64,000 nt of DNA. It comes from Mycobacterium noviomagense (GTDB taxonomy: Bacteria; Actinomycetota; Actinomycetes; Mycobacteriales; Mycobacteriaceae). Position 1 is the first letter of the stretch. Each line of letters starts with the position of its first letter. The stretch lies in assembly GCF_010731635.1 (NCBI RefSeq), contig NZ_AP022583.1:1736001-1800000 (forward strand), written 5' to 3'. The position numbers and the translations under genes were made by a program. The notes beneath the pieces are model-generated. The model was not told the DNA's origin. It saw nothing but the letters and a program-made list of their open reading frames with translations, and ran no database searches. Below, in pieces: positions 44,774 through 55,721 of this stretch.

Positions 44774-46240
44774 CTAGCGTTGCGGCGCGGCAGTTGGCTT
44801 GATCGGCGCCGGGAGCGCGCTGCGGCCCATCAGATAGCGGTCCACCGCCGCTGCGGCGGCCCGACCCTCGGCGATCGCCCAGACGATCAACGACTGGCCA
44901 CGACCCATGTCGCCGGCAACGAACACCCCGGGCACGGAGGTCTCGAACTCGTCGCCGCGGGCCACGTTTCCGCGCTCGGTGAACTCGACTCCGAGGTCCG
45001 TGAGCAGTCCCGGCTTCTCGGGCCCGACGAAGCCCATCGCCAGCAACACGAGGTCGGCTTCCAGCTCGAAATCGGAGCCGTCGACCTTGACGAACTTGCC
45101 GTCCTGCATGCGCACCTCGTGCGCCTTCAGCGCGGTGACATGGCCGTCGCGGCCCACGAATTCCTCGGTGTTGACCGAGAACACCCGCTCTCCGCCCTCT
45201 TCGTGCGCGGCCGACACCCGGTACATCAGCGGGTAGGTCGGCCACGGCGTCGACTCGGCGCGGGTGTCCGGCGGTCGCGGCATGATCTCGAACTGGTGCA
45301 CGCTGATGGCACCCTGGCGGTGCACGGTGCCCAAGCAGTCGGCGCCGGTGTCCCCGCCGCCGATGATGACGACCTTCTTGCCCTTGGCGGTGATCGGCGG
45401 CTCCCCGTCGGGACCCAGCACGTCGTCACCTTCTTGGACTCGGTTGGCCCACGGCAGGAATTCCATCGCCTGGTGAATGCCATCCAGGTCACGGCCGGGA
45501 ATGGGCAGGTCGCGCCAGGCGGTCGCGCCGCCGGCCAGCACCACCGCGTCGAAGTCGGCGCGCAACTGTTCGGCGCTGATGTCGACACCGACGTTCACGC
45601 CGGCCCGAAACTCGGTGTCCTCGGCTTCCATTTGCGCCAGCCGGCGGTTCAGGTGGCGCTTTTCCATCTTGAACTCGGGGATGCCGTAGCGCAGCAGCCC
45701 TCCGATGCGGTCGTCGCGCTCGAAGACCGTCACGCTGTGGCCGGCGCGGGTGAGTTGCTGCGCCGCGGCCAGACCGGCCGGGCCCGAGCCCACCACCGCG
45801 ACCGTCCTTCCGGTCAGCTTGTCCGGGGGCAGCGGAACGACCCAGCCTTCGTCGAAGGCCTTGTCGATGATCTCCAGCTCGATCTGCTTGATCGTCACCG
45901 GATCCTGGTTGATGCCAAGCACACAGGCCGGCTCGCAGGGCGCCGGGCACAGCCGTCCGGTGAAGTCGGGGAAGTTGTTGGTGGCGTGCAGCCGCTCGAT
46001 CGCATCACGCCAACGGCCCCGACGCACCAGGTCATTCCATTCCGGGATCAGGTTGCCCAACGGACATCCGTTGTGGCAGAACGGGATCCCGCAATCCATG
46101 CAGCGGGTGGCCTGCTGCTGCAGCACCCCGTGATCGAAGTCTTCGTAGACCTCTTTCCAGTCACGCAGGCGCAAATCCACCGGGCGGCGCTTGGGCAACT
46201 CGCGGTGGGTGTACTTCAGGAAGCCCTTCGGGTCAGCCAT
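44774..46240 (-). CDS. gltD: Glutamate synthase small subunit
   Basis: The NADPH-oxidising beta subunit (488 aa, as in Mtb Rv3858c), which passes electrons to GltB for glutamate formation from glutamine and 2-oxoglutarate. N-terminal cysteines for 4Fe-4S clusters are in [15 protein letters not shown] and CPAPCEPAC; the FAD site is [15 protein letters not shown] and the NADPH site is [12 protein letters not shown]. The start overlaps the gltB stop by eight bases, so the two are translationally coupled. Confidence 0.97.
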   Translation of the reverse strand: MADPKGFLKYTHRELPKRRPVDLRLRDWKEVYEDFDHGVLQQQATRCMDCGIPFCHNGCPLGNLIPEWNDLVRRGRWRDAIERLHATNNFPDFTGRLCPAPCEPACVLGINQDPVTIKQIELEIIDKAFDEGWVVPLPPDKLTGRTVAVVGSGPAGLAAAQQLTRAGHSVTVFERDDRIGGLLRYGIPEFKMEKRHLNRRLAQMEAEDTEFRAGVNVGVDISAEQLRADFDAVVLAGGATAWRDLPIPGRDLDGIHQAMEFLPWANRVQEGDDVLGPDGEPPITAKGKKVVIIGGGDTGADCLGTVHRQGAISVHQFEIMPRPPDTRAESTPWPTYPLMYRVSAAHEEGGERVFSVNTEEFVGRDGHVTALKAHEVRMQDGKFVKVDGSDFELEADLVLLAMGFVGPEKPGLLTDLGVEFTERGNVARGDEFETSVPGVFVAGDMGRGQSLIVWAIAEGRAAAAAVDRYLMGRSALPAPIKPTAAPQR

Positions 46241-49200
46241 GCGCGGCCGCCATGATCGCCTGGTCGACGTCGGCGCCGTCCCTTTCCGCTTCGGCGATCG
46301 CCTGCAGGACGCGTTTGTAGTCGAGCGGCATCACCTTGGCGAAGTGCCGGTGCTCGGACGCCCAGTCGGAGAGGATGCGTTGCCCGACAGTGGAATCGGT
46401 GTTGTCGACGTGCGACTGGATCATGCCGTGCAGCCAGTCCAGGTCATCCTCGTCGAGGCCCTCGAGCTGCACCATTTCAGTGTTCAGATTCCCGGGCAAC
46501 GCGCCGTCGGGGTCGTAGACATAGGCCACGCCGCCCGACATTCCGGCCGCGAAGTTGCGCCCGGTACGGCCGAGGACGACGACCTTGCCGCCGGTCATGT
46601 ACTCGCAGCCGTGGTCCCCGACGCCTTCGACCACCGCGTGGACTCCGGAGTTACGAACCGCGAACCGTTCGCCGACCACCCCGCGTAAGAACGCCTCGCC
46701 GCCCGTGGCGCCGAACAGGGCGACATTGCCGCCGATGATGTTGTCCTCGGCGACATAGTCCTCCGGCGCGTTGTCGGAGGGTCGCACCACGATCCGCCCA
46801 CCGGACAGGCCCTTGCCGACGTAGTCGTTGGCGTCGCCGTAGACCCGCAGCGTGATGCCTTTCGACACGAACGCCCCGAAGCTGTTGCCCGCGGAGCCGT
46901 CGAACGTGATGTCGATGGTGCCGTCGGGAAGACCTTGCCCGCCATAAGCTTTGGTCACCTCGTGACCGAGCATGGTGCCCACGGTGCGGTTGACATTGGA
47001 GATCGTCGTGGAGAACCGCACTGGCGTCCCGGAATCCAGCGCCTCCCGGCTCATCACGATCAACTGCTGGTCCAACGCCTTGTCCAGCCCGTGGTCCTGG
47101 CTGGAGCTGCAGTAGAGATCTTGGTTCATGAAAGGCGACTCAGGTTCGTGCAGCACCGGTGCCAGGTCCAGCTTGTGCGCCTTCCAGTGCGCCCGCGCCA
47201 GCGTGGTATCCAGCGCGTTCACTTGACCGATAGCCTCGTTGAGGGTGCGGAAACCCAACTGGGCCATGTATTCGCGCACTTCCTCGGCGATGAACATGAA
47301 GAAGTTCTCGACGAACTCCGGCTTGCCGGTGAACCGCTGCCGCAGCACCGGGTTCTGGGTGGCCACCCCGACGGGGCAGGTGTCCAGGTGACAGACGCGC
47401 ATCATGATGCAGCCGGTGACCACCAGCGGCGCGGTCGCGAACCCGAATTCCTCGGCGCCCAGCAGCGCGGCGATCATTACGTCGCGGCCGGTCTTCAGCT
47501 GCCCGTCGACCTGGACCACGATCCGGTCCCGTAACCCGTTGAGCAGCAAGGTTTGCTGCGTCTCAGCGAGGCCAAGCTCCCACGGCGCGCCGGCGTGCTT
47601 CATCGACGTCAGCGGGGTGGCGCCGGTACCGCCGTCGTGTCCGGAGATCAGCACCACGTCGGCGTGGGCCTTGGACACGCCAGCGGCAACGGTGCCGACA
47701 CCGTTCTCGGCGACCAGTTTGACGTGGATGCGGGCCTGCGGGTTGGCGTTTTTGAGGTCGTGGATCAGCTGTTTCAAGTCCTCGATGGAGTAGATGTCGT
47801 GGTGCGGCGGCGGGGAGATCAGTCCCACGCCCGGTGTCGAGTGGCGCACCTCGGCGATCCACGGATACACCTTGCCGCCCGGAAGCTGGCCGCCCTCACC
47901 GGGTTTCGCGCCTTGGGCCATCTTGATCTGGATGTCGGTGCAGTTGGTCAGGTAGTGCGAGGTGACGCCGAACCGGGCCGAGGCCACCTGTTTGATCGCG
48001 CTGCGGCGCCAGTCGCCTCCTGCGTCGCGGTCGTAGCGGCTGACGTGCTCGCCGCCCTCACCGCAGTTGGACCGCCCACCGAGGCGGTTCATCGCGATCG
48101 CCAGCGTCTCGTGCGCCTCGGCGGAGATCGAGCCGTAGCTCATCGCTCCGGTGGCGAAGCGCTTGACGATCTCGCTGGCCGGTTCGACTTCCTCCAACGG
48201 AACGGGCGGGCGCACACCGGCTTTGAACTTCAGCAGTCCACGCAGCGACGCCATCCGCTCGCTCTGGTCGTCGACCAGCTGCGTGTATTCCTTGAAGATC
48301 TTGTACTGCCCGGTCCGCGTGGAGTGCTGCAGCTTGAAGACGGTGTCCGGGTTGAACAGGTGGTATTCGCCCTCGCGGCGCCACTGGTACTCCCCACCCA
48401 CCTCGAGTTCGCGGTGAGCGCGCTCGTTCGGACGGTCCAAGAACGCCAATGAGTGGCGGACGGCGACGTCGGCGGCAATGTCGTCGAGCGTGATGCCACC
48501 GGTGGGACAGGCGAGCCCGGTGAAGTATTCGTCGAGCACCGCCTCGGAGATCCCGACGGCTTGGAACAGTTGCGCACCGGTGTAGGAGGCCAGCGTCGAG
48601 ATACCCATCTTCGACATCACTTTCAGCACACCCTTGCCGGCGGCCTTGATGTAGTTGCGCAGCGCCGTCTCGCGGTCGAAGCCCTCCAGCACTCCGCGGT
48701 CGAGCATGTCCTCGATCGATTCGAACGCCATGTACGGGTTGATGGCGGCCGCCCCGAAGCCGAGCAGCATGGCCATGTGGTGCACCTCGCGGGCATCACC
48801 GGACTCGACGACCAATCCGACTTGGGTGCGGGTGCGTTCGCGCACCAGGTGGTGATGCACCGCCGAGACGGCCAGCAGCGACGGGATCGGAGCCATCGTC
48901 TCGTCGGATTCACGGTCGGACAAGATGATGATCCGTGCGCCGTCGGCGATGGCCGCCGAGGTCTGCGCGCGCACCTCGTCGAGTGCGGCTTTCAGACCTG
49001 TGCCGCCCTCGGCCACCGGGTACAGGCAGCGAATTACCTTGGAGCGCAAGCCCAGCCGCCGGCCATTGACCTTCACGTCGGGGTCGAGGTTGACCAGCTT
49101 GGCCAATTCGTGGTTGCGCAGGATCGGCTGCGTCAACTGGATCTGGTGACAGGACTTCTCGTCCGGGTTGAGCAGGTCGCCTTCCGGTCCGATCGTGTGC

Positions 49201-50816
49201 TGCAGGCTGGTCACCACCTCTTCGCGGATGGCGTCCAGCGGCGGGTTGGTCACCTGGGCGAACAGCTGGTGGAAGTAATCGAACAGCATCCGGGGCCGCT
49301 GCGAGAGCACCGCGACCGGGGTGTCGGTGCCCATCGACCCGATCGGCTCAGCGCCGGTGCGCGCCATCGGCGCGACCAGCAGGTTGAGCTCCTCGTAGGT
49401 GTAACCGAACACCAACTGGCGCAACACGATTCGGTGGTGCGGCATCCGCACGTAGTTGCCTTGCGGCAGTTTGTCCAGCGGCACCAAGCCCCTATCGAGC
49501 CACTGTTGGTAGGGGTGCTCGGCGGCGAGCTCGGCCTTGATTTCCTCGTCGGAGACGATGCGGCCCTGAGCGGTGTCGACCAAAAACATCCGGCCCGGCT
49601 GCAGCCGCATCCGCCGCACCACCGTCGACGGGTCGAGGTCGAGCACACCGGCCTCGGAGGCCATCACCACCAGCCCGTCGTCGGTCACCCAAATCCGCGA
49701 CGGCCGTAGGCCGTTGCGATCGAGCACCGCACCCACGATGGTGCCGTCGGTGAACGTCATCGACGCCGGGCCGTCCCACGGCTCCATCAACGAGGCGTGG
49801 TACTGGTAGAACGCACGGCGCGCAGGATCCATGGACTCGTGGCGCTCCCACGCTTCGGGGATCATCATCAGCACCGCATGCGCCAGGCTGCGCCCACCCA
49901 GGTGCAGCAACTCGAGCGCCTCGTCGAAGCGCGCGGTGTCCGAAGCGCCAGGCGTGCAGATCGGGAACAACTTCTCGACGTCGTCGTAGGAGCCGAAGAT
50001 GTCGGTGTGGATCAACGCTTCTCGGGCGCGCATCCAGTTCTCGTTGCCGGTGACGGTGTTGATCTCGCCGTTGTGGGCGATGCGCCGGAACGGATGTGCC
50101 AACGGCCACGACGGGAACGTGTTCGTGGAGAACCGCGAATGCACGATGCCCAGCGCGCTTTCGAGCCGCTCGTCTTGCAGGTCAAGATAGAACGCCTTGA
50201 GCTGCGGCGTGGTCAGCATCCCCTTGTAGACGAAGGTCTGACCGGAAAGGCTTGGGAAATAAACGGTTTCGCGACCGGGGCCGTCCTGCCCCGGGCCCTT
50301 GGTGCCCAGTTCGTGTTCGGCGCGCTTGCGGATCACATATGCGCGGCGCTCCAGCGTCATACCCGAAGCGCCGGCGATGAACAGCTGCCGGAAAGTGGGC
50401 ATCGCGTCGCGGGAAAGCGCGCCCAGCGAGGAGTCGTCGGTGGGCACGTCGCGCCAGCCGAGCGTTTGCAGGCCTTCGGCTTCGACGATCTTCTCCACCG
50501 CCGCGCACGCCGCTGCGGCGTCTTTGGAGGATTGCGGCAAGAACGCGATTCCGGTGGCGTAGCTGCCGGCGGGCGGCAGTTCGAACTCGACCACCGACCG
50601 CAGGAACCGGTCGGGAACCTGGATCAGGATGCCGGCCCCGTCACCGCTGTGCGGCTCGGCGCCTTGGGCGCCGCGGTGCTCGAGGTTGAGCAGCGCGGTG
50701 ATCGCCTTGTCCACGATGTCGCGGCTACGGCGGCCATGCATGTCCACGACCATGGCCACCCCGCACGAGTCATGCTCGAATGCGGGGTTGTACAGGCCGA
50801 CGCGGTTGGGCGCCAT
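46233..50816 (-). CDS. gltB: Glutamate synthase large subunit
   Basis: The alpha subunit carries out glutamine hydrolysis and 2-oxoglutarate amination. With the ATG at 50816 the protein has 1527 aa, the exact Mtb length; a GTG 18 bases earlier is less likely. A 17-residue propeptide precedes the nucleophile Cys18 (EHDSCGVAM). The glutaminase domain covers about 1-430, the FMN-binding synthase domain about 800-1200 ([11 protein letters not shown]), the 3Fe-4S cysteines are [15 protein letters not shown], and the C-terminal beta-helix is glycine-rich ([18 protein letters not shown]). The 413-bp gap to the divergent ATPase gene holds no gene I accept. Confidence 0.97.
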   Translation of the reverse strand: MAPNRVGLYNPAFEHDSCGVAMVVDMHGRRSRDIVDKAITALLNLEHRGAQGAEPHSGDGAGILIQVPDRFLRSVVEFELPPAGSYATGIAFLPQSSKDAAAACAAVEKIVEAEGLQTLGWRDVPTDDSSLGALSRDAMPTFRQLFIAGASGMTLERRAYVIRKRAEHELGTKGPGQDGPGRETVYFPSLSGQTFVYKGMLTTPQLKAFYLDLQDERLESALGIVHSRFSTNTFPSWPLAHPFRRIAHNGEINTVTGNENWMRAREALIHTDIFGSYDDVEKLFPICTPGASDTARFDEALELLHLGGRSLAHAVLMMIPEAWERHESMDPARRAFYQYHASLMEPWDGPASMTFTDGTIVGAVLDRNGLRPSRIWVTDDGLVVMASEAGVLDLDPSTVVRRMRLQPGRMFLVDTAQGRIVSDEEIKAELAAEHPYQQWLDRGLVPLDKLPQGNYVRMPHHRIVLRQLVFGYTYEELNLLVAPMARTGAEPIGSMGTDTPVAVLSQRPRMLFDYFHQLFAQVTNPPLDAIREEVVTSLQHTIGPEGDLLNPDEKSCHQIQLTQPILRNHELAKLVNLDPDVKVNGRRLGLRSKVIRCLYPVAEGGTGLKAALDEVRAQTSAAIADGARIIILSDRESDETMAPIPSLLAVSAVHHHLVRERTRTQVGLVVESGDAREVHHMAMLLGFGAAAINPYMAFESIEDMLDRGVLEGFDRETALRNYIKAAGKGVLKVMSKMGISTLASYTGAQLFQAVGISEAVLDEYFTGLACPTGGITLDDIAADVAVRHSLAFLDRPNERAHRELEVGGEYQWRREGEYHLFNPDTVFKLQHSTRTGQYKIFKEYTQLVDDQSERMASLRGLLKFKAGVRPPVPLEEVEPASEIVKRFATGAMSYGSISAEAHETLAIAMNRLGGRSNCGEGGEHVSRYDRDAGGDWRRSAIKQVASARFGVTSHYLTNCTDIQIKMAQGAKPGEGGQLPGGKVYPWIAEVRHSTPGVGLISPPPHHDIYSIEDLKQLIHDLKNANPQARIHVKLVAENGVGTVAAGVSKAHADVVLISGHDGGTGATPLTSMKHAGAPWELGLAETQQTLLLNGLRDRIVVQVDGQLKTGRDVMIAALLGAEEFGFATAPLVVTGCIMMRVCHLDTCPVGVATQNPVLRQRFTGKPEFVENFFMFIAEEVREYMAQLGFRTLNEAIGQVNALDTTLARAHWKAHKLDLAPVLHEPESPFMNQDLYCSSSQDHGLDKALDQQLIVMSREALDSGTPVRFSTTISNVNRTVGTMLGHEVTKAYGGQGLPDGTIDITFDGSAGNSFGAFVSKGITLRVYGDANDYVGKGLSGGRIVVRPSDNAPEDYVAEDNIIGGNVALFGATGGEAFLRGVVGERFAVRNSGVHAVVEGVGDHGCEYMTGGKVVVLGRTGRNFAAGMSGGVAYVYDPDGALPGNLNTEMVQLEGLDEDDLDWLHGMIQSHVDNTDSTVGQRILSDWASEHRHFAKVMPLDYKRVLQAIAEAERDGADVDQAIMAAAHG

Positions 50817-51229
50817 TCCCACCTGACCCTTCACGAAAACTTTCTGCGCGGCATATGAACGGCTCCGTCGGCGCCGCGCCCCTTGAGTTGCGGGCTAGGC
50901 CCCTTCGGTCTTGTCGATACGGTGGTCACCAATCGGTGATGATCCGGTCAGGGGATGCGTCCGTGCAGCGCTGAACGGTGGCCCTGGACCCGGTCTCGAC
51001 AAGTCGTAAAACGATATGACAAAAACCGCCTGACATGCCAACTTCGTCAATAGTAACCGTTCGGCGAAGTGGTCGTCCCGAACGCGTTTTTACTGCGACG
51101 CCCGTCACGTCCGCGGCAATGGCAGCTGGTCACGGGCCGCGTGGCAGCGGGTGACCGATACTGGTCGCATGCCCCACGTTGCCGATAGGCCGCAGCGCCT
51201 TTCTGCACCGAGCCCACCGCGGGAAGTCG
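50817..51229. other. Divergent intergenic region between gltB and the ParA-like gene
   Basis: This 413-bp stretch must hold both promoters. A small inverted repeat, TCACC-AATC-GGTGA at 50927-50940, is visible. A 60-codon minus-strand frame (50926-51108) has no ribosome site or family resemblance and was not accepted. No recognisable GlnR box was found. Confidence 0.4.
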
Positions 51230-52378
51230 ATGAGCGAGCCTGACGACTTCCTGAGGGACCGGCTGCGTCCCGCGTCGCCTGGCGCCCCGCCTCCGGCGCA
51301 GCCGCCGCGCGCCCAGACACAACATCAGCCGACGATGCCGCTGCCGGCGTACCCGCCGCCGGCGCGTCCCCGTCCAACGGCGGCCCCTCCCCCGCCGGGT
51401 CCGGCTACGGTCCCGCACCGCCCTTCACCCGCGTGGAGACCGGCGCCGCCTAGGGCGGCCGCCCGTCCGGCGCGCCCGGAGCCCACCCGAGGCTGGCGAC
51501 ACCTCGTGCTCATGGCGACGTTCGGCTTGGTCAACCTCGGGCCCTCGGCGCAGGAGCGCCAAGAGGCCCAGTTCGAATCGGCCGTCCGGTCCGTCCTGCG
51601 CGGCAACTACAAGGTGGGCGTCTTGGGTAAGGGCGGTGTCGGGAAGACCACTGTGGCGGCCAGCGTCGGCTCGATCTTCGCCGAGCTGCGCCGGCAGGAC
51701 CGGGTGGTCGCCGTCGACGCCGACACCGCCTTCGGCCGGCTCGCTAGCCGGATCGACCCTCGGACCCAGAGCTCGTATTGGGAGCTGGCCGCAGACAAGA
51801 ACCTGCGGTCGTTCGCCGATGTGCGCGCCCGGGTGGGCACCAATTCCGCTGGGCTTCATGTGCTAGCCGGCGATTCGCCCACTGGCCGGCGTCGTGTGCT
51901 CGACCCGGCCATCTACCGGGAAGCCGCGTTACGACTGGACCGCCATTTCACGATTTCGATCATCGATTGCGGGTCGACGATGGACGCGCCGGTCACCCAG
52001 GAGGCGCTGCGCGACCTGGACGCGCTGATCGTGGTGTCGTCGCCGTGGGCCGACGGCGCATCGGCGGCGGCACAGACCATGGAGTGGCTGGCTGAGCACG
52101 GCCGCACCGGTCTGCTGCAGCGCAGCGTGGTGGTGCTCAACGATTCCGACGGGCACGCGGATAGGCGCACCCGGTCGCTCTTGGCGCGCCAGTTCACCGA
52201 CCGTGGACAAAAGGTGGTCGAGGTGCCGTTCGACCCGCACTTGCGGCCCGGTGGCGTCATCGACGTGCGCAGCGAGATGGCCCCGGCGACGCGACGCCGG
52301 TTTCTGGAGATCGCGGCGACGGTCGCTCAATATTTCGCGTCGCGGCCAGACAGTGCGCGCAACCGGCTCCCCCCCTGA
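51230..52378 (+). CDS. ParA/MinD-like ATPase with proline-rich N-terminus (Rv3860-like)
   Basis: A 382-aa protein. After a 95-residue Pro/Ala-rich head comes a MinD/ParA ATPase domain with Walker A GKGGVGKTTVAASVG, VVAVDADTAFG and ISIIDCGSTMDAP. It is a clear relative of the ATPase at 60393-61418: both have NLG-x-S-x-x-ER before the domain and PFDPHLRPGGVID / PYDPHLAKGGIID near the end. Such proteins accompany ESX loci; in Mtb Rv3860 marks the left border of ESX-1. GGGAAG lies just before the ATG at 51230. Role unproven, possibly positioning or assembly. Confidence 0.85.
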   Translation: MSEPDDFLRDRLRPASPGAPPPAQPPRAQTQHQPTMPLPAYPPPARPRPTAAPPPPGPATVPHRPSPAWRPAPPRAAARPARPEPTRGWRHLVLMATFGLVNLGPSAQERQEAQFESAVRSVLRGNYKVGVLGKGGVGKTTVAASVGSIFAELRRQDRVVAVDADTAFGRLASRIDPRTQSSYWELAADKNLRSFADVRARVGTNSAGLHVLAGDSPTGRRRVLDPAIYREAALRLDRHFTISIIDCGSTMDAPVTQEALRDLDALIVVSSPWADGASAAAQTMEWLAEHGRTGLLQRSVVVLNDSDGHADRRTRSLLARQFTDRGQKVVEVPFDPHLRPGGVIDVRSEMAPATRRRFLEIAATVAQYFASRPDSARNRLPP

Positions 52379-52388
52379 CGACGGGTGG

Positions 52389-52808
52389 TCACGTAGTTTC
52401 GGCGGCGCGCTTCAGCCCGGCGCTCTCCATGCCGAGGTATTCACGGATGCGGGAGCTGGCGATCAGCGAGCCCAGGCACGCCAGCGGACCACTGCCGTTG
52501 AACTCCAGGGTCGTCCGCACACGGTCTCCGCTGTCCTCGATCCGATGCACCGCTTCGAAGGTGAGCCCCGGCTGGCTGGCCGCCCAGGTGAAATTGCGCA
52601 TCGGCTCCAGTTCGGTCACCGTCCACACCATCGGTCGGCCTTTCGGCTGGACCACGCGAGATCGGCTGCCTACCTTGAGCGGGCCGTCGTCGAGGCGCGT
52701 GATTTCCCGCATCGACTCGGTCCAGGCCGGCCAGCCCTCCACGTCGACCAACAGCTGCCAGACTCGGTCGGCCGGGGCGTGCACTGTTTCCTCGCACACA
52801 TAGCGCAT
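52389..52808 (-). CDS. SRPBCC (START/Bet v1-like) family protein
   Basis: A 139-aa lipid/ligand-binding-fold protein. It opens MRYVCEETVHAPADRVWQLL, the typical first strand of polyketide-cyclase-like SRPBCC proteins, and continues DVEGWPAWTESMREI; hydrophobic cavity residues follow. The ATG at 52808 has GGAGG ten bases before it; an upstream start at 52865 is possible but adds an unrelated leader. It lies 57 bp downstream of the ECF sigma factor gene on the same strand, so it may be co-transcribed with it. Ligand is unknown. Confidence 0.8.
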   Translation of the reverse strand: MRYVCEETVHAPADRVWQLLVDVEGWPAWTESMREITRLDDGPLKVGSRSRVVQPKGRPMVWTVTELEPMRNFTWAASQPGLTFEAVHRIEDSGDRVRTTLEFNGSGPLACLGSLIASSRIREYLGMESAGLKRAAETT

Positions 52809-52865
52809 GCGCTCATCACCTCCGGCGGGAATCATCTCACCCGTCGTACCGCGGTTGATTACCAA

Positions 52866-53750
52866 TCAGGTCGTGGTGTCGAACGCCGCGATGCGCGCGA
52901 ACGGATCGACCGTGGCCTCGATTTTGGTGATCAGCTCGTCGCGGATGGTCAGCACGAGGACGGCGAAAAGCCGTCGGCGGGCGAAGGCCAGCAGTACGGG
53001 CTGTCCGGCAGGTCCGCTGACCAGTGTCACGCCGGGGCCCAGATATCGCAGCAGGCTGGTGGCGACGGCGTCCGGTCCGTGGTTGACCTGTTGCGGCGGA
53101 GCCGGGTCCGCGAGCAGAGTCGCCGCTCCCCAGACCGTCGGGTCGAGCGCCGAAACCAGGGCCTCGAGGTCGCCGTTAGCGCATGCGGTGATGAATTTCT
53201 CGGCGACGAGCGCATGCTCAGTCGGGGCCACTTCCGTTAGCTTCGGCCCGGCCTGGCCGAACTTCGCGCGTGCCCGCCGGGCCAGCTGACGGCAGGTGCC
53301 GACCGGGCGGCCCACTGTTTCGGCGATCACGTCGAACGGCATCTGGAAAACGTCGTGCAACACGAAGGCGACCCGCTCACCCGGGCTCAGCCGGCGCAAC
53401 ACTTCCAACAGCGCCGCGCGCACCTCGTCGTCGAGCGTGACCCGATCGGCAGGGTCGAGTCGCCGCGTTTGGTTGACCGCTGACTCCTGCTGGTCGATCT
53501 CGGCCGGCTGTTCGTAGCGGGCACGCGCCGAGCGCAGCTGGTCGAGGCAGATTCGGCTTGCCACCACCGTCAGCCAGCCGCGCACGTCGTCGATGTGCTC
53601 CGGATCGGTGCGCGACAGCCGCAGAAACGCTTCTTGCGCAACGTCTTCGGCGTCGCCGACGTCGCCGAGCATCTGGTAGGCCAGATTGACCAGATACGGG
53701 CGATGGTGACGCCAGGCCTCGGTGACCTGATCGCGCGGTGACTGGCTCAT
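52866..53750 (-). CDS. ECF sigma factor with C-terminal SnoaL-like domain (SigI/SigJ type)
   Basis: A 294-aa sigma-70-family factor. Region 2 is visible at about 10-75 (YLVNLAYQMLGDVGDAEDVA, then QEAFLRL) and region 4 at about 110-165 (RLSPGERVAFVLHDVFQMPF, ending in AETVGRPVGTCRQLARRARA). A further 120 residues resemble a SnoaL/NTF2-like domain, which in this class replaces a separate anti-sigma factor by controlling activity in cis. No anti-sigma gene is next to it, in agreement. It occupies the site where Mtb carries ESX-1. The signal and regulon are unknown. Confidence 0.9.
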   Translation of the reverse strand: MSQSPRDQVTEAWRHHRPYLVNLAYQMLGDVGDAEDVAQEAFLRLSRTDPEHIDDVRGWLTVVASRICLDQLRSARARYEQPAEIDQQESAVNQTRRLDPADRVTLDDEVRAALLEVLRRLSPGERVAFVLHDVFQMPFDVIAETVGRPVGTCRQLARRARAKFGQAGPKLTEVAPTEHALVAEKFITACANGDLEALVSALDPTVWGAATLLADPAPPQQVNHGPDAVATSLLRYLGPGVTLVSGPAGQPVLLAFARRRLFAVLVLTIRDELITKIEATVDPFARIAAFDTTT

Positions 53751-53867
53751 GTATTCACGACGATCCAGGGTCAGAAAAAGTTACAGGTCATCGCTCGAAC
53801 TTTCCCACCGTCACCGTGACCTGGCTCTACCCTGGCCATGCCCGCTCCTCAAGCATCGGCGCTGCGG

Positions 53868-55718
53868 TCAAAGCACTATCGGCACATGCTTTTCCGCGCA
53901 GGCGTCCATTACCGCGGCGACGACGTCCTGGGTGCGAACTGTCTCCAGGTCTTCCACCGTCACTGAGCCTTTATTGGTGCGGTGCATGGCAGCGACCCGC
54001 GAGTCGCGGAGCCGCTCTGCGCGCTCGACTACATTTCGCGCGAAACGCCCGTTTTGCATGATGTCGATCCCGTGCCTGCCGTCGGGCCCCAGGTAAGCGC
54101 GCAGCATCGTGCATGCCACGTTGAGCGCTTCGCGGGCGCTGGGCTCGATCACTGTCGCGCGGGGCTCACCGTAGCGGACCGCGATTTCCACCAATTCGTC
54201 GGGACTGTACGACTCGAAGCGCAGCTTCCGGTTGAACCGGCCAGCCAAACCCGGGTTGACCGTGAGGAATTCGTCGACTTCCTTCTCATATCCGGCCCCG
54301 ATGAAGCAGAAGTCGAACCGATGCACCTCGAGGGCAATCATCAGCTGGTTGACCGCTTCCATGCCGATCATGTCCGGCCGGCCGTCTTGGTGACGTTCCA
54401 CCAACGAATAAAACTCGTCCATGAACAAAATCCGGCCCAGCGAGCGGTTGATCAGCTCGTTGGTCTTCGGGCCCGACGCCCCGATGTGCTCACCACAGAA
54501 ATCGGCGCGCTTGACTTCGATGATCTCGGGGTGGCGCACAATCCCTAACCCCGCGAAGATCTTTCCCAATGCCTCGGCGGTGGTGGTCTTACCGGTACCA
54601 GGCGGCCCTACCAAAAGCATATGGTTCGTTTGGTTGGTCACCGGCAATCCCGCAGCCAACCGCAGCGCGCGCACCTCGATCTGGTCCTCGAGTTCGGCGA
54701 CTGCCCTTTTGACTTCGGCCAACCCCACCTGGTTGTTGAGCAGCTCCCGTCCCTCCGCAAGAAGCTCCTCACGCCGCCCTTTGTTTTCTTCCTCACGGCG
54801 CTGATCCTCGGAGCGCTCGGTGGTGACGTCCCATTTGTTGGTCCGGCTGTTGATCGTTTCTTCGTCGGTGATCACCAGTTGCAGTGCCGGGTCAGCGAGT
54901 GCCTGCTTGGCCGGTTCGATCAGCGCGCCGTTGATCGTCGCCTTCGACAGCCAGATCTCCGCTTTGTCCTGCTCACCGAGCTGGCGGTGAGCCATCCCGC
55001 GCACATAGGCCAAATCGGCTGCTATCAACGGGAATTCGTTGGGATCGATGGCGGTAACCGCTGTGTCCACCACCTGATGACGCCGCCATTCCCGCGGCCC
55101 GCCGTGCCCGATGCGCACTTCGACCCGGTCCGTCCAGTCCAGCGCGACACGTCCTTGCCCGAGATGTACGGCGGCATGTGCGGCCAGCGCATTGGTCCCT
55201 GCGGTGACTGCGGACATGATGATGGCTTGTGGCGGCAGGATGCTGGCGGCGATCGAAATCACGTCGGGCCAACGCTGGGTGGCGAACATCAGGTAGGCCC
55301 GGATGTACTGCTGCCACTGGTGGTTCTCCCAGCTGTCCAACAGAGACGAATCGGCCAGCAGCGCTGCGGCTTTCTCGTACTGGCGGTCATCGATCAGCGC
55401 GCTCGCCAAGGCCAGGCCGGCATGCGATGCCTCGGTCACCGAGATCGACAAGTACGGTCCGGCCTTGATCGCTGCCGACAGGTGCACCCCGAGCCGGTTG
55501 GTCTCCCGGTGGAGTCGGGCACCGTAGGCGTAGAGCTCCTGCAACGTCGACAACGAGTCGTCCCCGGCCGCGATCCGGCCCAGCCAGGCATCTGCCATCG
55601 ACGGGTCGATCTCGGTTGCCTGCCGAAACAACGCCTGCGCGGCGTCGAGGTCGGAGCCGAACAACTCCATCGCCTGGTCGAACCGCTTTCGGGCGGCGAC
55701 CGTCTCGGTGCTGGTCAT
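53868..55718 (-). CDS. eccA2: ESX-2 AAA+ ATPase EccA2
   Basis: A cytoplasmic CbxX/CfqX-type AAA+ ATPase of 616 aa (Mtb EccA2 619), thought to separate PE/PPE substrates from the chaperone EspG. The N-terminal half is TPR-like helical repeats. The ATPase domain has Walker A GPPGTGKTTTAEALG at about 370-384, Walker B ILFMDEFYSL and the sensor stretch FIGAGYEKEVDEF. It is the last gene of the minus-strand ESX-2 operon in this window, three bases after eccE2. Its 3' neighbour is the ECF sigma factor gene on the same strand, 117 bp away. Confidence 0.95.
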   Translation of the reverse strand: MTSTETVAARKRFDQAMELFGSDLDAAQALFRQATEIDPSMADAWLGRIAAGDDSLSTLQELYAYGARLHRETNRLGVHLSAAIKAGPYLSISVTEASHAGLALASALIDDRQYEKAAALLADSSLLDSWENHQWQQYIRAYLMFATQRWPDVISIAASILPPQAIIMSAVTAGTNALAAHAAVHLGQGRVALDWTDRVEVRIGHGGPREWRRHQVVDTAVTAIDPNEFPLIAADLAYVRGMAHRQLGEQDKAEIWLSKATINGALIEPAKQALADPALQLVITDEETINSRTNKWDVTTERSEDQRREEENKGRREELLAEGRELLNNQVGLAEVKRAVAELEDQIEVRALRLAAGLPVTNQTNHMLLVGPPGTGKTTTAEALGKIFAGLGIVRHPEIIEVKRADFCGEHIGASGPKTNELINRSLGRILFMDEFYSLVERHQDGRPDMIGMEAVNQLMIALEVHRFDFCFIGAGYEKEVDEFLTVNPGLAGRFNRKLRFESYSPDELVEIAVRYGEPRATVIEPSAREALNVACTMLRAYLGPDGRHGIDIMQNGRFARNVVERAERLRDSRVAAMHRTNKGSVTVEDLETVRTQDVVAAVMDACAEKHVPIVL

Positions 55719-55721
55719 CGT

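Noticed and set aside
44780..46255. 491-codon plus-strand frame opposite gltD
   Set aside because: It has Arg/His/Gln-rich composition without motifs, while the minus strand encodes a textbook GltD.
50926..51108. 60-codon minus-strand frame upstream of gltB
   Set aside because: No ribosome site, no hydrophobic or domain pattern; probably chance.
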